Made by a program: the position numbers and the translations under genes. Of a stretch of DNA of 64,000 nt, positions 52,101 through 61,100 are shown piece after piece (the first letter of the stretch is position 1; each line of letters opens with the position of its first letter). The notes beneath the pieces were generated by a model. The model ran no database searches. It saw nothing but the letters and a program-made list of their open reading frames with translations, and was not told the origin of the DNA. The stretch lies in the NCBI GenBank assembly GCA_949317995.1, contig OX439038.1, positions 70,814,659-70,878,658 of the forward strand, written 5' to 3'. This DNA is from Acholoe squamosa (Eukaryota; Annelida; Polychaeta; Phyllodocida; Polynoidae).

Positions 52101-55100
52101 ATGGAAATGATCTCTACATTTGAAATATATTTAGGGGTCTAAACTACCGTAATATCCACTGGGTGTTGTGAATGCCAATGATAAAGATGAATACAATGAT
52201 GGATACCTCATCCCTGGACAACACCTACTTTCAGAGACAACTTGGTCCACATCTTACCAGCTCTTACCATCGCTAAAATCTGCTCCAGCCCCGCTAAAAT
52301 CCCATACAATTTAACATATTTTGAGGCTTTTCATGTGGTCCTGCCTCTACAAACCCCTAACAATATTTCTTATATGGCAGGAACAAGTTTAAAACAAAAT
52401 ATACACCCCAAACTCTTGAAGGACACACAGTACATAAATGTCTAATGTCCTTGGTCGACAAGATGTATTGACGCTGCCCTGGCAAGTAACATCGAGCGTC
52501 ATATCAACCTGATGAGGGGAGGCCTGAAGCACTTATGCAGTGCTAGCCAATTGGTTGCCAATGCTCATTAGCACTGCATTCGTAATTCATAATGACAAAG
52601 GAACAGGAACCTGGAGGCAGCATAGTCCTTAACGGGTTAGGGAAATTTAGTAGCAAAAATGGAAAATCAAATGATACTGGCACTTTCACTCATGCATAGT
52701 CAAAACCAAAACCACGAGGCTCTTACTCTACTGCAGTTTTCCTCTAAATCCTCCTCATTATATAGAAATGACACTACTTGTGTCATCAATGGCAAGCGTG
52801 GTGTTGATATATCCTGGAAAATTGTGGTTATCGTGACAGGTGCGGTTTACATGGAAAGCGATGTTAAAGATGATAAGCTGGGTGTGTGAAATACTCAGAA
52901 TAGAATATTCTTTGCATGGATGAACATGTGTATTATCTTTTCTTTTACATATCAAATTTGATTTCAAAAGTCTGTGATACAGACAAAATCACTGCATTGA
53001 CACTGATAGACCCATAATAAAGCAACGACTTCCAAATCAGTAACCAGGCGGGATGGGAAGGGGCAAGGTTCTACATCACATTCCTGATGAAGCTATTAGC
53101 GAAAAGGTCGCCTTCCTTGATGCTACTTTTGGTTTGATGCACTACCGGGTGCAGTGGCGGATTTAGGATTTTGAAAGGAAGCGCGCACCCGTTGTGCCCG
53201 GCATCTAAATCCGCCACTGGCAGTCAGTGGTCAGCATGATTCATATGATCAGTGCTAGTGAGTTACTAACCAGCACTGCCATGGTGTCATAAAGCTTAAT
53301 GTATAATGACAATGGGTAAAGAGTGATAGGCTTATCATCTACTCACAGAACAGTTGGAGTACCAGAAGCCATGCTTAATGATGGTAAGCTGGAACATCAT
53401 CTTGGCTATGGCGGCGATGGAGGCCCAGACGAGGCAGAGGCCGGTCATGACAAAGTGTAGCTGGGGGATGGGCAGTCCGAACAGTAGAAACACCATGAAC
53501 ACTACGTTGATAGCTGAGACCTGAAATAAGATTAGAAAGTTAGTCACCTCTGATTCGCATTCATAACAATAACAAGGTTGAAAAGATCGTATGGACATAG
53601 GACGAATATATGAGTTTAACAAAGGCCCCATAGTGCTTAATGCATTATCTCCGTTCAGTTGTCAAGATACATGACAAAACAGCCCTGTGGAGTCAATTCA
53701 CCAGAGCTGTTTCCATGTTTCATGCTCAGCTTACAGGGTAGTGACTATCTTAAAAGTTCAATAAGATGGTCCAATACAGCATTGTAGCATCAGCCCCAAC
53801 CAAGGAACAGGAACCTAGGGGCATCAGGCAGCGGTCAATAGACTAAACACATTATAAAGCATCTTACTTCGACCAAACAGGAGATGAAGATGGTGAAGGT
53901 GAGCAGCTTCAGCCAGTGTACTTCTGCAACCCGCCACAAGAGGATGCTCAGCTCGTCCAGGTATGTCGCTGCAATGTTCCACCACGTCTTCGTTTTCTGA
54001 AGGGCCCGCGTGCGCCACTCTGAGGGGAAAAAATGTTGAGTATCGTAATCTCCCGCGTATAAGGCGCGTCTTATACGAGGGGTTTTAGTTCTTCCTGGAT
54101 CCACAAGGGGGACACCAAGAGCTTTATTTTGATATGTTACACTCCCCCTAACTCAAAAGATAACATAGGGGGATTCAAGGGGGTGTGGGGGGGCCTAGCT
54201 ACACATAGCTTTTTGAATTTTGAAAATCCAATTAGTAGAACCAAAGTTATGATTTTTTGATTTTTTTGACAATATTCTTCAACTCTAGGTGCGCCTTATA
54301 CGCGAGGTGCGCCTTATACGCGAGAGATTATGGTATGAGTAAAAGGTAGCATCAGAGTTGACTTGCTAGCACAACATTGGTGCATCATGCAGGCATATAA
54401 ACTTGAGGTTCAGGCTGTTATGCAGGCCTTAAAGGATTAATTTAGGTTAAAGAAAAAATCAGTTATTCATCACAAATTGGCTCTATCATTTGCTTGCTGT
54501 AAATACCGGTAATCCAAACGTTATTTTGGCCATTTCTGTTCAGTGCAATTCGGCACCTTTGCCTGAACTCCAATTCAATATCAAACCAGTAGGCCTGAAG
54601 TGTTTTTTACATCTGACATTGAAAATGGATAACATTACTTTTCTTCTGCGGAGTACTGTCTGTAGTGTCACTATGGTTTACCGCTGATGTCTCACCAGCG
54701 GGTGCGTCAGTCTCAGCGGGATTTGCAGGTGCAGGGTTTGCTCCTGTTCTCAATGGTGTTGTACTCTCCTCAAATCTACAAAAAGATATTTTTATAATTT
54801 ATTCAATGCAACCTCCTTCATCATTTTCTCTATGTTGAAGAACAAACATGCCTTATATGTTAAGTGAATTGAAAGGAGGAAACCAAATAAAAATACTTAC
54901 AGGATTATAAAATATGGTAAATGTATAAGACTGAAATGGCTTGATGTGCTTATCTTATATTTGTACTAAAAATATTTTCTGATTTTCTTTTCTTAATATT
55001 CGAAGTATCACCGACTAAGTCATAACAATTCATAAATATTTTTTTTCATTTGTGAAACTTGAGTATAAGGAAGAGAGGGTAATCCCGCTTATTCCGTGTC

Positions 55101-58100
55101 AAGATACAGCCAGAGGGGTTATTTCATATTTTGGATAAAACTACAGGATTATGCTACAATTTTGTTACAACTTTTACTCTACATTTCTCTGTGTAAGCGT
55201 ATGTTGTCAAACTAAATAAATTGTGTAAAACACATAAGTGTAAAACACATAATACATATACTACATAACGGCACCATCATATGGGCCACTAACTATATGC
55301 AGTATCTACAACCCAGTGCACAACACACCTCACACCACATGTACAAGATTACAACATTACCACTCCACATACCCTGTAAGGGCCGCACAGTACTGTATGG
55401 TCACCTATTTGGTATTACCCGAAAACTTACAATGCCTGAGTACAGTCCTTACGAGTCTCTTACTATAAGGCCGTATTCATGCACCATACCGACTCTTTGT
55501 GATTACACAGAGATAGCATAATGCATGGATTTAACCATACAGTGAGTGGACTCACCAGTGCTGCATTCATACATTGTGGTGGGAAATAGGCATACTGTTT
55601 AATACATTGTGCAGCACTTACAGAGCTAACTGTACAAGGACGGTACACATAGACATAGAGTATGAAGACACTACTCAGTCATTGGCCTTTATGCCTTTGT
55701 CCGGCAAGTGCCTGAGATGAGTACTTCTAGAACTATAATGTTGGGCCATGCTTGACTCAAGGACCGACAGCGTGGTGCCAACACGCACCCCTGAATAGGG
55801 GATACCCATTTGGGGTGCCCAAAACGAGGGTTACTGTTTCACAAAGCTGTTCGAAGAATTAAAGTGGGCTCCGAATGCCATAGTCAATGACCGCAGAAGA
55901 CATATAGATATTTATCTATGAATCTATCAAGTTAAGTGAAAGTGGCCAGCAATAGCCCTACACTGAGTCTGGAACCCGGGACCCCTATATTCCTACACCT
56001 CCACCTTACAGTTGTGCCAACCCTTCCCTTCACAGACCCTGATTTTGGTGCACTTTGATTGCAAAATGAGATAGGAGTCCTGTTAAACCTTGATATATTA
56101 TACATGGAAACCCACAGTATTAAAGAGTTAGCTGTTATCAAACTGACATTATGTAAATGGGATTATAAGACACCATAGTTATCCTGTATCATATTTCGGG
56201 GGAATATTTACAAATTTCCTGCACCATGTTAATCAGAAAATTGATGACCCAAAACCTGCTTTGATATAAACTTTAATGTTGGATACAAACCGTGGCCATC
56301 TGAAACGTCTGAATATGTGTGAAACCAGATTTAGTTTGAGTGCGCTCAATGAGTGCGGGCCAAAGAGACCTGGTCCTACGAATTCTGCTCCTATGAAATG
56401 TGGCTGCATATTAGAGTTAACCATCACCTTAATTATCTAACCATTCTTTCTGAAATTTTTAATTCACAGGATTGACTCCTGGAGGTGAAAGTGTTTTATC
56501 CCCCCAAAACGGGAATCAGCTTCTCCTTTTTGACTCCTGATGAACTGTTTCTTTTTTAAGTGTGCCCTAACGCTTTTAGTGTTTCAAGTCATTGTAGGCC
56601 CGAAGATGTATGAGGCTGGCTTCTCAAGACTATCTAGAAAGTAATGTATGGGATATCATTTATGAACCTTTGTGCTCTTCTGACAAGCCCTGCGTATTTG
56701 ATTAGCAGCCTCTTATGGCTATGGTAATAGCCGTTGAGAACTTTGTGCTTAATGATACATGTATGTATGTCATGAATCTCACTCAGATGGTCATGAGTGC
56801 CGGTTTGTCCTACAACGAGGTGAAATGTGACATTGTGTGTAATGGATTTCAAATTAAAAAATAAATAAATGATAAAATAATGAAAATCAAGATACATGTT
56901 GCACACGAAGGCAGTGTTACTGGACACTCAGTGGTTAGGGTTATAAGTATGATAATTCCATGTCCATGTTATGGCCTATCATTTTCATTCTTTTACTTTT
57001 AACTAAAGCATTTTGAATAAGCGTCCCGTCATATGGCATTATTTTGTTTAACCCAAGGGAGAATACATAGTTTGATATAATCTATTAATTCATTTCAATA
57101 AGTTAACAGTGAAATTCATCTCTCAAAGATGGGTGGTGTTGAAGAGTGAGGACCTATTGTCTGCTGATACGATAATGAACCTTGTAAAACTGTGCAATGT
57201 CACCATACAATATCTAAAGAAGAGTTCTTAAATCTTCAGGGAGGTAAAAGGGAAAGTTGAGAGTTTGTGTCATCAACTACAAATATGTGTGCCCTCTGTA
57301 ATGCTAAAAGCACTAGGAGACTCTGATCACAGCTCCAGTCTATTTCACAACATCATGTACAACGACAACTAATTCTGTACACTCAATGTACAAGTTGTCG
57401 GTCTGTCTTATGTGTTCAGGGCTTTTCGTAAAAATAACAAGAAAAAAGTAGCAATTTCTCAAATACTTTTTGTCTCAACTTTTTTGGGTGATTGTGTATG
57501 ATAATAAATTCCAAGTCGAAACTGGTTTGATTATCATATCTTTTCATGTTTTAAGTGTCAAGGTTTGAATAAAAGAAACACATAAATCAAACGAGACATT
57601 CTAATATTCAATGCCACACAACACATTCTACGTCAGAGCAAGGAATGCAGGTTTACTTATAGATGTCTGTCCAGGGATGTCTACCGTAAATAAGAACAAA
57701 ATAACCGGCTTGTTATACGCTACCACACGGTCACATGTTATTATTCACATTCACACACTACTTATATTTCCGCACACAAATATGACATGAAAATTCTAGT
57801 TGTTAAATCATTACCGGTAAATGCTTTCTATATTTTCAGAGATCTCTTCTATATATCATTTTCAATGCAGTCCGTAAATAGTTTTAATCTGTATAGGAAT
57901 CTAAACATCATAGGACATTGCAGTTGAAACGGAAAGTAGTCACGATTTTTTTTTATCAAACAAATGTTTAACAATATATCATTTGACAGCCAAACTTAGC
58001 GAAAAATAATGAGTACCGAGGTACAAAAATCTTATTTTTTTCTATGAGTGCCTTAGGATAGAAAAAAGTGACTTTGATGTTGATGGGATATAAATGCTAT

Positions 58101-61100
58101 TTATCTGATATTTTCCTACTTTGTCTTTGTTTCTTTATTAATACATTTGATTTCACAATATTTCTCATTACATACAACATCTACATATAGATGCAATGGT
58201 CAATTACACATCCATGTCTACTATAAGTTAACAACGGCAGCATGGCAATTGTTTCTACTCAAGACCACAGCAACTAGACCAGGTACAGAAACATTGCAGG
58301 ATACTCACGTAAAGCGCGAGATGTCGGAGATGCGCAGGAAGGGAGTCTGGAAGTAGTGGAGCTGGAGAATGATGATGATGAGGAACGACGTCGGTGTAAG
58401 CAGCTTCACGAACAGGGTCGCTGTGTCAAACTGCTGCAGGCCAATATCGTGAAGTCTGTAGGAAAAACATCAATATATATGTCAGCAGATATGATAAATG
58501 TCTTTTCTGAACCAATAAGGGCCACATGGTCATCTCATGCACTACTATCTTTGGTTACTAAGGTATGAATGCAGCCCTGATCAGTGCTCACCAGGACTGC
58601 ATTAATGTATTATGATGAAACCAATGGAGTGAGGGTAAGACCTGTGTCCCTAAAGCTCAAGTACATGTATGTATCTATTTCTTGTGAAAATAGAAATTTA
58701 TATAGCATCGACTGTTCCTGGTCTGAAAAATTGTCAAAGTAACAAAAAGCACTGTGGGTAAAAAATGTGATATCATTATCTGTTAGTTTGCTATTATACA
58801 TACATCTCTGGAGTGAACCCAGTGGAGTTCTGCCAGTACTGGGGGAACTTGTCAAACTGGTAGGTGTAGATGACGCACAGTACGAACATGGAGTAGACAA
58901 TGGTCACCCACCAGAAGACATTAATGGTCAGCCGCCACCACCGGTAGCACAACTACAAAGGAAACAACTATGTGGTTAGCACTACGTTTATCCAACAGAT
59001 TTATCCATGGTTTAATTCATCACCTTTAGTCGGATAGAAAGTCTATATTCAAAATCGACTCGAAATACAACCAATCTTTTCATAGAAAAGAACCAGTATG
59101 TCCCTGATTTTCTGTAGCTTGCAAAAGAGATTGGATATTCCACAGACAGCCTTAAAACAAAGTGAAAAAATTGGGATGCTGTTACCTTGAATGTGATGAC
59201 AAAGTAGCAGAAGAGGAACATGTAGATGATGCGGTAGATGACAGCCTCCTGGATGGCCATGACGAGGAAGAGAATGGCGCACACGAGGATCCAGTACTTA
59301 CACAGTAGATGCCACACCCACCGACCAACCGCCTTCATCGTCTCACTGTCATAGCCATCCACCACATCTTGAGATCCTGAAAATAACCATCAATTACCAT
59401 TGTGTATATGAATCTACCTTTATGAAGGAATGTTATCTAATCCAAAAGCACTCTAACCATAGAGATAAAGAGGAATTCCTTGCTCTAAATAGGCAGAATT
59501 TATGCTATTAGTGCATGTCTTTATATATACCTCCATTGTTGCAGGCCTGTCAAAGGCCAAAGTGTCTACCGCCGGCCACCTAAGGGACTCCCTTCTGGTA
59601 TTTCTGCATTTCTCCAGTACATTTGATACAATAATCTCTGATAGCGAAGTGGCAGGATGTCATGTTGACACAAGCCCTTTTTACTGATACTAGATAAAGA
59701 GAATACAAATTTTACATACGACTCTCTGCTGTCTGTTTACTGAGTGGTACAGTATCACCATCGTTGCTGTGCGCTTCCACCTCTTGTTCGACGTTGGCTT
59801 GCCCCATGGTTGGCGTGGGTGGGCTGGAGCCGGCAACACCGTTCTCCGGTTCACTAACCCTGCGAAGGGGCATGCCTTGAGGTGCATTGTCTAACGCCTT
59901 CTGCTGCACCTCCCTCATGTACTGACGCAGTGTCAGCCAGAAGAAGAACGTGAAGAACACCTGGAATAAAATGCATCAAAATGCATTAGTGAAGATGAGC
60001 ATTATTTGACTTAAGCTATAACCTTGAGTTATACATGTACAGTATAGAGAATGTCTTAGTGTTTCATGGAATGATATGCAAAGGGGCTAGGACCAGGGCT
60101 TTCTTTTGTTCTTATCTCTGCAGCTACATCCTCATTCTGCAAGTCAGTAGGCAGAATGACGGTAAAGATATCATATTTATAAATTCGCGATCAGATATCT
60201 TGCCCTGAGTCCTTGGGATTTGAAACGGTTTTATTTGGTCCTGGTTATACAGTGATCAATTAAAATTGTTCGACCCAGAGCAAACCAGAGGTGCGTGAAG
60301 CTAACGCTACCATTCTGTACAGTACCGTAAACTCCCGCGTATAAGACGCGTCCTCTACGCCAAACAAAATGCTAGGGAGTCTTCTAGCTTTCTCTCAAGT
60401 TGGGGGTGCGTCTTATACGAGGGGTAATTTTACTATAGAAATGTATTAAATTTACAAAATTGAACCCTAAGAGGTGCGTCTTATACGCGTAAATGCTTCT
60501 ACCAAGAAGGGGGTGCGTCCTATACGCGCACCGCATCTTCTACGCGGGAGATTACGGTAACTTAATACTCATTATCACATTTAGCACAATATACAGTTGC
60601 TTCAACAAAGTATAAATAAGTCACATGCGACAAAGATAGAGTTTAAAATATAGACATAGCACCATAAAATACAAAAAGAATACACTTGTACATTTACAGG
60701 TAAAGACTAGACAGAGAAGGGGACAAGACAAGCCCGAATGAAACGAGGCTTTACAGATGGAGGAATGTAGCCTTAAGGCGGCAGGCGTGACCTCAGGATG
60801 TAAAAGATTCATTGCAGTATTTTGCAGCCATAGCGTTTCACAGAGTGCATTACCGGTAGTTCCCATAATGAGATATAAAATTCCAGTGTACAATTTTATG
60901 TATTCCCTGGTAGATCTCTTGATAGCATGGGCTTCAGAAAGGATCAAAAATTGATTTTATCCAAGACTGACTATATGACAAAAATGATTAGGATATGGAG
61001 CCTCTTTTTCTGGCAAAAATTACCAATATCTATCATAATATAGAAACAGAGTATTAGATTAAATTGTGATTAAGTACCTGTACTGCAAGGGGCAGGCAAG

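Noticed and set aside
55926..56060. Possible tRNA-derived SINE (GGTTCCAGAC resembling a B box on the minus strand)
   Set aside because: The B-box match is imperfect, no A box is at the right distance, and no second copy was found.
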